Assembly (NCBI RefSeq): GCF_001659605.2
Contig: NC_035164.2
Span: forward strand, 12,126,965-12,190,964
DNA length: 64,000 bases
Reading direction: 5' to 3'
Source of the DNA: Manihot esculenta
Taxonomy: Eukaryota > Streptophyta > Magnoliopsida > Malpighiales > Euphorbiaceae
Part shown: in pieces, positions 36,330 to 47,586 of the stretch
Layout of the letters: each line of letters opens with the position of its first letter
Position numbering within the stretch: the first letter of the stretch is position 1
Program-made: the position numbers and the translations under genes
The notes under the pieces: model-generated
What the model was told of the DNA's origin: nothing
What the model saw: the letters and a program-made list of their open reading frames with translations, nothing else
The model's database searches: none

Positions 36330-37336
36330 AATACCTCCACACTTAGCCTTTTGCTTGTCCTCAAGCAAATAATCATAGTCAAATAAGCTTTCTCACTCTA
36401 GATTCTTATTTCCACTTAAGCTCTTACTCTAGACACCTATTTTGAATCATTGCAGTAAAGAATATATGCATGAAGATTACTCATCTATTTTCCTTGTTTC
36501 CTTTTGCTTACCATGGCTAGGATTTGTTTTCCTCAAGAGAGACATGCACATTAATTTGTTAAGACTTTTTTTAGCTTTTGGATTGACTTGCCCTTACCTT
36601 GAAGTACTTTATTCAGGCTTTTTGCACTTTAGATCTTGCTTGGAAAGGTCACCAACCTATTTTTGATGTACACTTTTGGATTTTTCAGTTGGTCACCTAT
36701 CGAAGTGGCTGGTAGCTCTTTTATTAGAGCATTTTTGTGCTTTTGAGATCCTTGCCTTTGCTGAATTTTCTTTCTCTCAATGATTTGGGCAAATCAACAC
36801 CAATTGCTAAATCAAGTCACATTAAGTTCATTCACACAACTTTAATTTATTCTCAATCAATTGAGGGTCATCAGTATATTTTTCACCATAGCAAACTCAA
36901 AGATTCAATTCAAAAGGCAATTCTCAAACATGAATATAACCCACTGCAAGTGATTCAACATAAGTTTAAAGAGTTTTCACATCAATGGGGTCATGGAAAG
37001 AAAGACTCATTCAACATAGTTCATCAGTTTTGAATAGAGCAAAACAAAAAAAAGAAGAGGTTGTGGTTGTGTGTGTATTATTGAAAGTAAAAATAAACTA
37101 AAAGAAAACTGAAAGCATAAATCGCATAACTGAAAGATTTTTTTTTTTTTTTGAAAAATCTGAAAGGAGAAATTGCAAAAGAGAGAAGAAGAAGATAGAA
37201 AGAAAGGGAGGAGGAAGAAGAGATATGCACCCCCACACTTAAATCATGCATTGTCCTCAATGTAAAAGAAGAGAGAAAAAGAGAACAAAGGAAACTGAGT
37301 ACTCCCCTGGGGTGTGGTGTGCATGGCATGATCTCC
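36330..37336 (-). other. Element I 3' internal region, no coding domain recognised
   Basis: About 1 kb between the RNase H end and the 3' LTR. It holds a poly-T/A run (37139-37152), a purine-rich stretch (about 37160-37230) and scattered short ORFs with no recognisable domain. Integrase, and any env-like gene of intact Athila elements, would have been here and are missing. Confidence 0.7.
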
Positions 37337-39615
37337 TTAGGCAGAATGAGTGACGAACAGATGTTCATCTGGGAAGGCTTCCTCAACTGGGCAAGGCGTA
37401 GAACTGGAGGGAAGCCGACTGAGGTGATCAGCCACAAGATTTTCCTTGCCTTTTTTGTCTCTTATCTCCTGATCAAATTCTTGTAGGAGAAGAATCCACC
37501 TAATTAGTCTTGGCTTGGCTTCCTTTTTCTTGATCAGATATTGCAGAGCTACATGGTCAGAATAGATAATGACTTTGGTACCCAAGAGGTAGGGTCTGAA
37601 TTTTTCCAAAGCAAACACAACTGCCAAGAGTTCTTTTTTAGTTGTTGTGTAATTGCTTTATGCAGCATCCAGTGTGCGAGAGGCATAGTGAATGACGTGG
37701 GGTGAGTTTCCCACACGTTGCCCTAAGACTGCTCCCACTGCATAATTGCTTGCATCACACATGATTTCAAAAGGCAAGTTCCAGTCAGGTCCTTGAATAA
37801 TTGGGGCAGTCACAAGCAATTCTTTAATCAAGTCAAATGCCTTTTTGCAGTCTGCATCAAAATCAAAGGTTACATCCTGTTGGAGCAATATGCATAATGG
37901 CAAAGTGATTTTTGAGAAATCTTTGATGAATCTTCTGTAGAATCCTGCATGGCCAAGGAATGATCGGATGTCTTTAACAGTTGTGGGATAAGGCAGATTT
38001 TTTATGGTATCCACCTTTGCTTTGTCCACTTCAATGCCTTTAGCTGAAACAACATGACCTAAGACCATACCTTGATTAACTATAAAATGGTATTTTTCAT
38101 AATTAAGCACAAGGTTAGTCTCAATGCATCTTTGCAAGATCTTTTCTAAATTGGTAAGGCATTCATCAAAAGAATTTCCATGAACTGTGAAGTCATCCAT
38201 AAATACCTCAATTGTCTTACCCACATAGTCAGAAAATATGCTCATCATGCACCGTTGAAAAGTGGCAGGTGCATTGCATAGTCCAAATGGCATTCTTCTA
38301 AAGGCAAAAGTGCCAAAGGGACAAGTGAAGGTGGTTTTCTCCTGGTCTTCTGGGGCAACTGGAATTTGATAGAAACCTGAATAACCATCGAGACAACAAT
38401 AGTGAGTTTTACCTGCAAGCCTTTCTAGCATCTGATCAATGAAAGGCAATGGGAAGTGGTCCTTCCTTGTTGCAGCATTGAGCTTCCTATAGTCCATGCA
38501 TACTCTCCATCCATTTTGAACTCTAGTGGGAACAAGTTCTCCTTCAGCATTTGGAACAATGGTGATCCCAGTTTTCTTTGGGACTACATGCAAAGGACTC
38601 ACCCCATTTGCTATCAGAGATTGGGTAGATGATACCTGCATCAAGGAGCTTGACTATTTCTTCTTTTACTACTTCCATCATGGGTGGATTCAGTCTTCTT
38701 TGAGCATCTCGAACTGGCTTGCATTCATCTTCCATGTGAATTCTATGCATGCATGTGGAAGGAGAAATACCTTTTATGTCATCAATGGTCCATCCTATGG
38801 CTCCTTTGTGTTTCTGCAGTACTTTCAGGAGGCTTGCTTCTTCATGTTGGTTCAATTCATTGGACACTATTACTGGTAGTGTCTTGTCAGCTCCTAAGTA
38901 TATGTATTTCAGATGGCCTGGAAGAGGCTTCAAATCTGATTCTGAGATTTTCTGAGATGGATTTCTGACTGAACTAGGCTCTCCTTTTTCCATTTGTGCT
39001 TGGCTTGTCTGCGTTGGATAGAGAGTGGGAGAGATTTGAGATTGGGACTGAGGTGATGTGCTTGAAAGGCTTTCAGGTGCTTCTTCTTGCGCAGGAGTAT
39101 ACTGAAAGGGAGGCGGAATGGAGCTGTTTTGCGTGGGAGGCTGAAAGGATGCGCCTAAGAGGTCTTCAGGTGCCTCTTTTTGCGCAAGAAGGGTCTGCAC
39201 ACCATTCTGAAGTGGTGCAACTGAGTTTTCTCCAATCTGCGCTTGACTGCAAACTATCTGTTGGATGCTACAAACCGTTTCCTTAGGTTTTGGCTCCTTC
39301 TTAATCTGTACCTGATCAGTATCTCTGCAGAAATCACTGTTAAGAATATCATCTTGATTTTCATTAAAAATTTCCTGGCTTAAGCAGTCAACAATATCAA
39401 GACCATAAACAGGGGTTATATCATATGGATATTTCATGGAATCATAGACATTATATTTAATGACTTTCCCCTCAAACTCCATAGTGAGAGTACCATCATG
39501 CACATCAATCTTAGTTCTAGCAGTACTCAAGAAAGGACGTCCAAGAAGGATATCAGAACTAGTATTATAACTATCTTCCTTAGTATCAATCACATAAAAA
39601 TCAGCACGAAAGACT
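37337..39615 (-). pseudogene. pol: Element I protease end, RT and RNase H remnant
   Basis: From 39615 leftward: the end of protease (DILLGRPFLSTARTKID, about 39510-39560), a linker with imperfect internal repeats (about 39000-39250), the RT N-terminus (IYLGADKTLPVIVSNELNQH), a frameshift near 38620, RT palm with RVCMDYRKLN and VFMDDFTVHG (about 38180-38215), RNase H with MCDASNYAVGAVLGQ, a stop at 37658-37660 (CAA to TAA) and the RNase H end ([20 protein letters not shown]) to the stop at 37337. RT spacing and VFMDD place it in the Athila/Tat side of Ty3 elements. Integrase should follow RNase H but does not. Confidence 0.92.
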
Positions 39616-39620
39616 AGTTC

Positions 39621-40999
39621 TGTAACAGCCCGGACGTGATCCCCGGCACTGTTACCGCTCACAGCCCGTGACCTTCCTCTGGGCCCAGCCACCGTGAGCA
39701 GCTCTTAACATCCCTTCACCCTCACGGGTTCCAGGCAGGATTTGTCCCCTTGGGTTCTCGTCAAACGCATCCTTCCCCAAGTGGATTTGGCCCAAATTTC
39801 CCTTGGGAAATTAGGTCGCCTCCCCCACTGCTCGAACCCTTGACCTCCCACTTTAAGGGAATAGTCTGGTGAGAGTGAGTACCAATTGTGCCATTTGGAA
39901 CAATTGGTACTCACTCTCACCAGACTATTCCCTTAAAGTGGGAGGTCAAGGGTTCGAGCAGTGGGGGAGGCGACCTAATTTCCCAAGGGAAATTTGGGCC
40001 AAATCCACTTGGGGAAGGATGCGTTTGACGAGAACCCAAGGGGACAAATCCTGCCTGGAACCCGTGAGGGTGAAGGGATGTTAAGAGCTGCTCACGGTGG
40101 CTGGGCCCAGAGGAAGGTCACGGGCTGTGAGCGGTAACAGTGCCGGGGATTACGTCCGGGCTGTTACATAAAAAATGGAACAATTGGTACTCACTCTCAC
40201 CAGACTATTCCCTTAAAGTGGGAGGTCAAGGGTTCGAGCAGTGGGGGAGGCGACCTAATTTCCCAAGGGAAATTTGGGCCAAATCCACTTGGGGAAGGAT
40301 GCGTTTGACGAGAACCCAAGGGGACAAATCCTGCCTGGAACCCGTGAGGGTGAAGGGATGTTAAGAGCTGCTCACAGTGGCTGGGCCCAGAGGAAGGTCA
40401 CGGGCTGTGAGCGGTAACAGTGCCGGGGATCACGTCCGGGCTGTTACATAAAAAGGCGCCTTTCTATGTAACAGCCCGGACGTGATCCCCGGCACTGTTA
40501 CCGTTCACGGCCCGGACGTGATCCCCGGCCCCGTGAACAGCTCTTAACATCCCTTCACCCTCACGGGTTCCGGGCAGGATTTGTACCCTTGGGTTCTCGT
40601 CAAACGCATCCTTCCCCAAGTGGATTTGGCCTAAATTTCCCTTTGGAAATTAGGTCGCCTCCCCCACTGCTCGAACCCTTGACCTCCCACTTTAAGGGAA
40701 TAGTCTGGTGAGAGTGAGTACCAATTGTTCCAATGGCACAATTGGTACTCACTCTCACCAGACTATTCCCTTAAAGTGGGAGGTCAAGGGTTCGAGCAGT
40801 GGGGGAGGCGACCTAATTTCCAAAGGGAAATTTAGGCCAAATCCACTTGGGGAAGGATGCGTTTGACGAGAACCCAAGGGGACAAATCCTGCCCGGAACC
40901 CGTGAGGGTGAAGGGATGTTAAGAGCTGTTCACGGGGCCGGGGATCACGTCCGGGCCGTGAACGGTAACAGTGCCGGGGATCACGTCCGGGCTGTTACA
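39621..40999. mobile_element. J: composite of five inverted/tandem copies of a 265-272 bp unit, SINE-like or foldback
   Basis: J is flanked by AGTTC duplications (39616-39620, 41000-41004) and split the protease of element I. Units: J1 39621 to about 39890 (minus), J2 39897-40168 (plus), J3 40177-40448 (plus), J4 40467-40731 (minus), J5 40735-40999 (plus). In plus sense each begins near ACAATTGGTACTCACTC, carries GGGTTCGAGC (like a pol III B box), and ends CCGGGCTGTTACA, followed by TAAAAA inside the array. J1-J3 form one subtype and J4-J5 another, differing by a GC-rich block near the 3' end. J1/J2 and J4/J5 are head-to-head palindromes, and J3/J4 meet tail-to-tail around GGCGCC. The outer ends TGTAACAG...CTGTTACA make long terminal inverted repeats. 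The class is undecided. A 71-codon open frame occurs in each of J1-J3 but looks incidental. Confidence 0.9.
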
Positions 41000-42684
41000 A
41001 GTTCATTTACTTGAACTAACACATCTTCTAGAACACCTATGGGATATACCACAGATCTATCAGCTAGTTGAATCACAACTCTTGTTTCTTTTAGTGCACA
41101 TGCATTGAGAGATTTATAAATGGAGAGAGGCATGACATTTATGGATGCACCAAGATCACACATGGCTTTCCTTATACCAACATTCCCTATCTTGCAAGAG
41201 ATAGCAAACATACCTTTGTCTTTGCATTTAGTAGGGAGTTCTCTTTTAATAACAGCAGTCACAACCTCACCTACACTTACTTTTTCTCTCTCTGTAAGCT
41301 TTCTCCTATTAGTGCAAAGTTCTTTCAGAAATTTAGCGTACCTGGGAATCTGCTTAACAGCATCTAGCAGAGGTATATTGATTTGTACTTTTCTGAAAGT
41401 GTCAAGGATCTCCTTTTCTTCCTTTTCTTTTTGTGTTCTTTCAAATCTCTTGGGAAAAGGAGGTGGAATGTGAAAGCTTACCTTTGGGTCAGTCTTTTGC
41501 GCATGAGGAGCTGCGGATTGCGATGGAGAGGCTTCAGGTGGCTTTGGTTCTTTTTCTTGCTCATGATTAGTATCTCGAAGCTCTTTGCCACTTCTCAAAG
41601 TAATAGCACTAACATTCTGTCTGGGGTTGGTTTCAGTTTGAGAAGGGAGCTTACCTTGGGATTGTAGTTGGCCTATAGAGGTGGCCATTTGGCTTAGGTC
41701 CTGTCGCACGCCTTGCATAGATGTGGTCATTTGGCCCAGGTCTTGTCGCACGCCTTGCATGGTGCTCACCATTGTTTCCATCATTGTTTGCATGATCTTC
41801 TCAAGGTTCTGATTTGGAGTTGAAGGTGCTGGTTGGGCTTGATTTCTTTGGTAACTTTGGTAGTTCTGATCACTGTTGCTCTTTCCATAGCTAAAATTGG
41901 GGTGATCTTTCCAACCTGGATTGTATGTATTGGAGTATGGATCATATCTAGGTTGGTTGTTGTACCTCCCAATAGCATTGACTTGGAGATGATCTTCTTG
42001 GAGAGCAGGACATTGATCAGTGGGGTGTCCTACATGTAAGCAGATCTCACATGGCCTAGGAGGATGGGGTGCTTGAATCTGTTGCACTTGGCCAAGGGCG
42101 ATCTTTTCCACAAGAGATGTTAGTTTTGAAATTTGAGATTCAACAGAGGATGTTCTTACCTCATAGATTCCTCTTTGCGTTTGCCCTTCTTCTTCATATT
42201 GCTTAGATGAAGCTGCAAGATTGGATATTAGTTCCTTCATCTCCCTTGGTGTCTTGTCTAAGATAGATCCTCCACAGGCTACATTTATGAGTTTCCTTTC
42301 TGATGGAATCAATCCTCCATAGAAGAACTGAATGAGGCCTTTGTCTGACATATCATGTTGTGGACAACCTGTACATAGTCTTTCAAACCTTTCCCAATAA
42401 TCATATAAGTCCTCAGTTGGTTTTTGCCTTATGCTAGTGATTTCTCTTATTATGCCAATTGATTTAGATGGTGGAAAGTATTTGTCCAAAAAGGCTTGGA
42501 CCATATCATCCCAAGAAGTTATAAATCCAGGTGTCAAATAAAATAACCAATCCTTAGCATGGTCATCTAATGAAAAAGGGAAGGCTCTTAGTTTAACATG
42601 ATCTTCAGAGATCCCTTGAGGTCTCATGGATGAGCAAATAATTTTAAATTCTTTTAAGTGCTTATGTGGATTTTCATTTTGCAA
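41000..42684 (-). pseudogene. gag: Element I gag and protease N-terminal part
   Basis: An open frame with the Athila/Tat gag domain: NPHKHLKEFKIICSSMRPQG, then KLRAFPFSLDDHAKDWL and a WERFERLCTGCPQH region. A zinc-binding-like CEICLHVGHPTDQCP follows (about 42010-42055), then a Gln-rich part with two copies of MQGVRQDL (about 41695-41765), and protease with CDLGASINVMPLSIYKSL (about 41110-41165). The frame is cut by J at 41000, and the rest of protease resumes at 39615. The gag N-terminus is missing through the deletion at 42770. Apart from these breaks it has no stop, unlike the older host elements, which fits its young LTRs. Confidence 0.92.
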
Positions 42685-42770
42685 ACCTCTAAATTTAGGG
42701 AGATGATGAATTAAATAATTTTAAATTCTTTTAAGTGCGTATGTGGATTTTCATTTTGCAAACCTCTAAA
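42636..42770. repeat. 58-bp direct repeat ending at a deletion breakpoint
   Basis: Copies 42636-42693 and 42713-42770 are identical but for one base and lie 19 bp apart. The second copy stops exactly where gag sequence joins the 5' LTR remnant of I. This looks like a templated insertion made while a break was repaired. Confidence 0.9.
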
Positions 42771-43380
42771 GCGCGGTCCGTGTGAAGAGTTTGGTTTGCG
42801 TGAGAGAGTGATGAAGTGGGCCATGTTCCATGTGAGGTGAAATGGTGGAGTGAATTCGGCGGGGCCCATGTGCATGTGTTTGGTGCTTGGGCAGTTTGGA
42901 GACGGCGCGGGCCCACGTGAGGAGCTTGGAAGTGCTGGTCATGTGCGACCGGGCCCGTTGCGTGAATTGATGAGATGAATTGAGGAGCTCGATCCACGTG
43001 AATTGGTCCATGCGAAGCCCATCTGCCGAGTGGTCCATGGTGAAGGAGTGCGCGGATGCGTGAATTCGGTGGAAGCATGCATTTGTGGGCCATGTGCTGG
43101 ACTTTGCGGGTCCATGATGAAGTGGGCGAAGTGGCGGGTCCATCTGCGCGTTTGGGGCTGGTCCATAAGCATCCATGGGCTGCTATGTGCAGGCCCAAGT
43201 GTCCTTTTGCTGCCCAATTATTTTTTGGCTCTAAATAAGGCAGTTTTAGGGGGTTTTTCTCCAAATTGTCCTTTTACACTATTTTCTGCAAAATAATATT
43301 AAAAGCAATAAATTAAGCAGAAATCATGTAAATATTCATTAATAATATTAATATAAAATGGACTAAATTATGCTCTATCA
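42771..43380 (-). repeat. Element I 5' LTR remnant (610 bp)
   Basis: Collinear with 35720-36329 of the 3' LTR without gaps; eight mismatches in 610 positions. The R/U5 half, primer site and start of gag are gone. Confidence 0.95.
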
Positions 43381-44333
43381 TCTGTATCTAGAGCTTACCC
43401 TGAAAAAGGCAATAGCTCCAAGAATTTATCCGTGTACTCCTCTACACTCATGTGTTCTGTCTGCCTCAGCTGCTCAAACTCAATCATCTTCAGTTCTCTA
43501 GAACTGTCTGGAAAAGCCCATCCAGCAAACTCATTTGCAAATTCCTCCCATGTCATGCCGTCTAGTCTTGGGTCCACATAACACTTGAACCATTCCCGTG
43601 CCTTTTTGCACTTTAAAGTGAACCCTGCCATCTGAATGGCCCTGCTGTCATCTACCCCTAGCTCATCAGTTATCATCTTCACTACCCTCAGGTACTCAAA
43701 GGGATCGTCCCCTGATTTGTACTTGGGAGCATCCAGTTTAAGGTAATCTGTCATCTTCACCTTGCTCCCACCGGCTGAGCTAGGTCTAGAAGGTTGAGCA
43801 ACTGGGGCTGCTGGTTCTGTAGGTAGTGGAGGTGGGGGTGCAGCATTTCCCTAAGTGGGGTTTGCTGGGTTAGGATAGAAGGGTGAGGGTGGATAAGCTG
43901 GGTACTGTGGGTAAGGTGGATAGAAAGGTGGATAAGGCATGTAGGTAGGGTAGGGGTTAAAGCTGGAGTAATCCGATGTGCCTCCCATCGGATACCCTGA
44001 ACCCTGTGGGAAGGGTGGATAATGGGGTGGAAAACCATACCCCGAGGCCTGAACGCCTCCCTGTGACTCCCCTGTCCCTTCTTCCGATATGCTGACATCC
44101 AGATTCCCATCCCTCCTCTGATCCTCTTCCATAACCTCCCTCACATCATAAGAACTTCCTCCTCTATCTGTCCCCCTTCTGCTAGCATCAAAAGACCTTC
44201 TAGGGTCCCTTGACACTCTTTCTCTGCTTGATCTACATGACATTGCCCTAGGCAATGCAGGAGGACGGGCATCAGTGCCCTCATCCTGGGGTGGTACTCC
44301 AGTGAATCGTGCAGATCGATGAGTTCCTCTCAT
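43381..44333 (-). pseudogene. gag: Element G 5' gag
   Basis: ATG at 44331-44333 (MRGTHRSARF), basic N-terminus, acidic/Gly segment, Pro/Tyr-rich spacer, then capsid (MTDYLKLDAPKYKSGDDPFE through EEYTDKFLELLPFSG). One premature stop at 43851-43853. The frame is cut at 43381 by element I and continues at 34512. In element sense TTTTTCAG lies eight bases before the ATG, an acceptor-like site. Confidence 0.93.
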
Positions 44334-44589
44334 CCTGTTTTCTGAAAAACAGTACACAACACTAAAAACATCAGCATCATATGGTTCATGTGGAAACACA
44401 TGAACCTGCATCACATACATCGCATACATAGCATATCATTAATGCACATGCATAAAATCATGGCATTTCACATCATCATACAAGACAGGACTCAACATCC
44501 TATCCTAGTGGACATGATCTTCCTATTGTGCTTGACCTTCTAGAACATCTATGAGCCCGACACTCTAGGTCCGATCATATGAACCTAGG

Positions 44590-44601
44590 GCTCTGATACC
44601 A
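44590..44601 (-). promoter_or_regulatory. Element G primer binding site
   Basis: Reverse of TGGTATCAGAGC, three bases from the 5' LTR that begins at 44605. Confidence 0.92.
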
Positions 44602-44604
44602 CTT

Positions 44605-46904
44605 TGTAATGATCCGGAAACCGGACCGCTACCGGCGCTAGGGTCCAGATCGACTTAAGGCCGCAGGGACCCGTAGCAAGCCTAACATTCATCCTGTGAA
44701 CTTGTTTAATCCCATACATGATCAACGACATACATAAAAATTTCAAACTTTTCCTTTTTCATCCATCAACCAAACTCAACCTGTGCATGCACCATACATA
44801 ATCATGAACAGTAACCCACCTTGGAGTCCTCATCAATGCTCCGATGGGGTGACATAACATGCCTCAAGTTTGGTTAAACATAACTATCAATAAAAAGGTC
44901 ATGTACTCATGAAGGGATTACAACGTACTATGGTCAAGCACCACTCTATCCTTAAGAACATCATTACATTACATTTCTATACTGTACTGATACATTACAT
45001 CATATTCATGTCCATTTCTAACTAATACAATAACATAACTCTACCCCTGCTGACTTCCTGGTCTACCCTGTACCTGCAAACCTGGGGGTTAAGGGAGAGG
45101 GGTGAGCTATAAAGCCCAGTGAGCAGAATAATAAAAACATTATATTAATATTTCATGCTTTCATGGAATGCATCACATCACAAACATATCACATCAAGGA
45201 TGAACTTGTCACTAGTAGCCCTCTACATATCCAATAGTGCCAGAACGTAGAATGGGTCCTGGTCTTTCTCTTACATAGCATAACATAACATTCCAATGTG
45301 CCAGAACGTAGAATGGGTCATGGTCTTTCTCTTACATAGTGCCAGCGAACATAGAATGGGTCCTACTGGTCTTTCATTCCATACCGTACATGTCATATCA
45401 TCACATCATAGGTCGAGGGCTATGGATCATCCAACATTCATCCACATCAACAACAAAATATGCAATGCAACATATTCGTGAATTCTAATGCAACAACCTA
45501 GTATATCTCATGGTATTAATGATGCGTGAATCATGCTAAAATGTCCATTATTTGCTTTAAAACGTAATGAGTTATTCCACTCACCTCTGGATAGCTCTGA
45601 CCAGACACTGGAGCAGCTGACTCACTGCTGGGGTCCTCGGTTCCTCGGGTCCGAACCTACACAAGTGGACTCAAATGAGGGACCAAACATACATGAACAT
45701 AACTCTAAACTACTCCCCAAAAACCCCCTAGAACATCATGAAACAACCATAGAAAAACATGCAAAGGAGGGCTGGACAGGGCACTTTCGGCGGCAGGTTC
45801 GGCGGCCGAAAGTCCCTCCAGAGCCGAAAGTCAGGCAGGTTCGGCGGCACCTTCGGCGGCCGAAACTCCCAGACAGAGACGAAACTCATGCATGTTCGGT
45901 GGCACTTTCGGCGGCCGAAACTGCCCTCCAGAGACGAAAGTCCACTTTCGGGGGCAGGCTTCAGCAGCCGAAGGCTGCCTCCACAAGCGGGTTCGGCGGC
46001 TGAAAGTTCCTTCGGCGGCCGAACCTGAGTTTCCCCAAAGTGGTAGAAACTCAGCTCCAACATGCACAAACGCCTCCCAAACCTTTCAAACATGCATAAA
46101 CCTATTCTACAACACTCCCAAACATACACAATCAGGCATACAAGTTCATAGGGGTCTCAAACTAGCCTAAAGCCCAACTACAACACATCAAACATACCCA
46201 CATTGCTCATAAACACACATTAAACCCATAAACTCAAAACAACCTAAACATGCATTTCTACTCCATAAACTTGCATAAAACTTGTTTAAAACACATCATA
46301 AGCTAGAGATCGACTCTTACCTCTTGAAGATCGAGAGTAGAGGCGATCTAACTTGGAGTTGGGAGAGATTTTAACTCCTTGGGTCTCCAAGCTCAAAAAC
46401 TTATTTTTTTGCTCAAATACCTTCAAATCGACATAAAACTTGTTAAAACATGAAAGATCGGAAGGAAAAGCATTGGAAACAACCTTAGGAGAGCATGAAC
46501 TCATTGTGGCCGAAAATGGGGAGAAAACCTCGCCCGTTTTGGCCATTGAGCTCTTATATAGGGGTTGCCAGACTACCTTTCGGCAGCCGAACGTGCCCCC
46601 ACATCTCATGCATGTTCGGCGGCCGAACATGAGGTTCGGCGGCCGAACATGAGGTTCGGCGGCCGAACCTTTGAAATATTCGGAAGCCTAACTTGCCCTC
46701 CAAAACCATCCAATGTTCGGCGGCCGAACCTGGAAATGTCTCCTTGGTCTTTTCATACAAAACTCAAACTCCTTTTTACTTAAAACCATTAAAATACATG
46801 AAAACATTTTATGAAAACATGCTTTTACCCTTCTAGAGGTTTTCGACATCCAAATTCTATCGGACGGTAGAAATTCCGATACCAGAGTCCAGCTGGGTAT
46901 TACA
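44605..46904 (-). repeat. Element G 5' LTR (2300 bp)
   Basis: TGTAATGATCC...GGGTATTACA. The reverse TATA-like box is TTATATA at 46554-46560. Palindrome arrays are at 45785-46022 and 46578-46725. In the upper array two adjacent copies of ACATGAGGTTCGGCGGCCGA show a local duplication absent from piece 1 of the 3' LTR. The minisatellite lies at about 45238-45375. Donor-like AG|GTAAGA (near 46317) and AG|GTGAGT (near 45583) are kept; the first donor, near 46500, is mutated (AATGAGT). Confidence 0.93.
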
Positions 46905-47586
46905 GGCAGGTTCGGCGGCCAAAAGGCTGCCTCCCATGCAGGTTCGGCGGCCGAACCCTACTTCAGAGGCCGAACCTGGGTTCTCCAGGATGGCAGAACC
47001 CGATTCTGCCCTATGCATTTCAGCCCCAAAATTCTCAAATCCTCACACCCAACTTCCCACAACATGCATACTCACTCCAACATGCATAAAGGGTATAAAA
47101 ACTAGCCTAAAACCCCAACAAACAACAACAAAACACAAGAGAGAGCATACACTCATCAAAACCCAACTCAAAGCCTATAACCTTGGATCTAGCCATATCA
47201 TGCATTTTTAACCCTTAACCCTTTTTAAAACTTACTTAAAATATATAAAAAGGCAAGGATCTACACTTACCTCTTGAATATCTAAGGTAGATGCGACCCA
47301 AGCTTGGAGTTGAGGAAAACGGTCTCCCAAACTTTAAAGTCTTTGATCCAAGCTCAGAACTTCAAAAATAAGTGAAAACTCATGAAAATTTGAAAGAAAA
47401 ATATAAAATCATCAAAGGAATGGCAAGAATTCACCTTTGTCCGAAAATGGAGAGAGAAACTCCCCCATCTTCGGACTGGAGGCCTCTTATAAGTGGCTGG
47501 CCAGACCACTTTCGGGGGGCAAAAGAGAGCTCCCGCAGCAGCACCATGTTCGGCGGCCGAACATGAGGTTCGATGATCGAACCTAG
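46905..47586 (-). repeat. Element F 3' LTR, piece 2
   Basis: Starts with the second GGCAG duplication and matches about 62546-63230 of F's 5' LTR, including the reverse TATA region near 47485. It ends at CCTAG (47582-47586), where element H begins. Confidence 0.92.

Larger units (their letters stand above)
34513..43380 (-). mobile_element. Element I: Athila-like Ty3 element, internally deleted, hosting J
   Basis: I reads leftward between TCTGT duplications (34508-34512, 43381-43385), inside G gag. It has a 1817-bp 3' LTR (34513-36329), a 3' internal region, RNase H and RT, protease and gag, and a 610-bp remnant of the 5' LTR (42771-43380). The outer 5' LTR, primer site and gag start are deleted, and no integrase or env-like ORF is found. 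RT has VFMDDFTV and gag matches the Athila/Tat type. The 610 bp shared by both LTRs differ at eight positions by my count, so the insertion is recent on a plant time scale. Confidence 0.92.
25869..46904 (-). mobile_element. Element G: near full-length Tekay-like chromovirus hosting K and I
   Basis: G reads leftward between GGCAG duplications (25864-25868 and 46905-46909). Parts: 3' LTR 25869-27952 plus 30238-30382, split by solo LTR K; polypurine tract 30383-30398; pol and distal gag 30481-34512; gag 5' part 43381-44333; primer site 44590-44601; 5' LTR 44605-46904. Element I interrupts gag. Without insertions G would be about 9.9 kb, the expected size for a complete element of this family. 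Its two LTRs are very similar by eye. Confidence 0.94.

Noticed and set aside
36330..37336. Env-like gene of the Athila-like element I
   Set aside because: No frame long enough, no signal peptide or membrane segment pattern that survives comparison; region treated as non-coding.
39897..40168. A genuine tRNA gene in the J units
   Set aside because: B-box-like GGGTTCGAGC is present, but I could not fold a cloverleaf with an anticodon arm and paired T stem; at most tRNA-derived.
39705..40364. Repeated 71-codon open frames in J (39705-39920, 39869-40084, 40140-40364)
   Set aside because: They are the same repeat read in three copies and lack codon-level evidence of a protein; one is simply the inverted copy.
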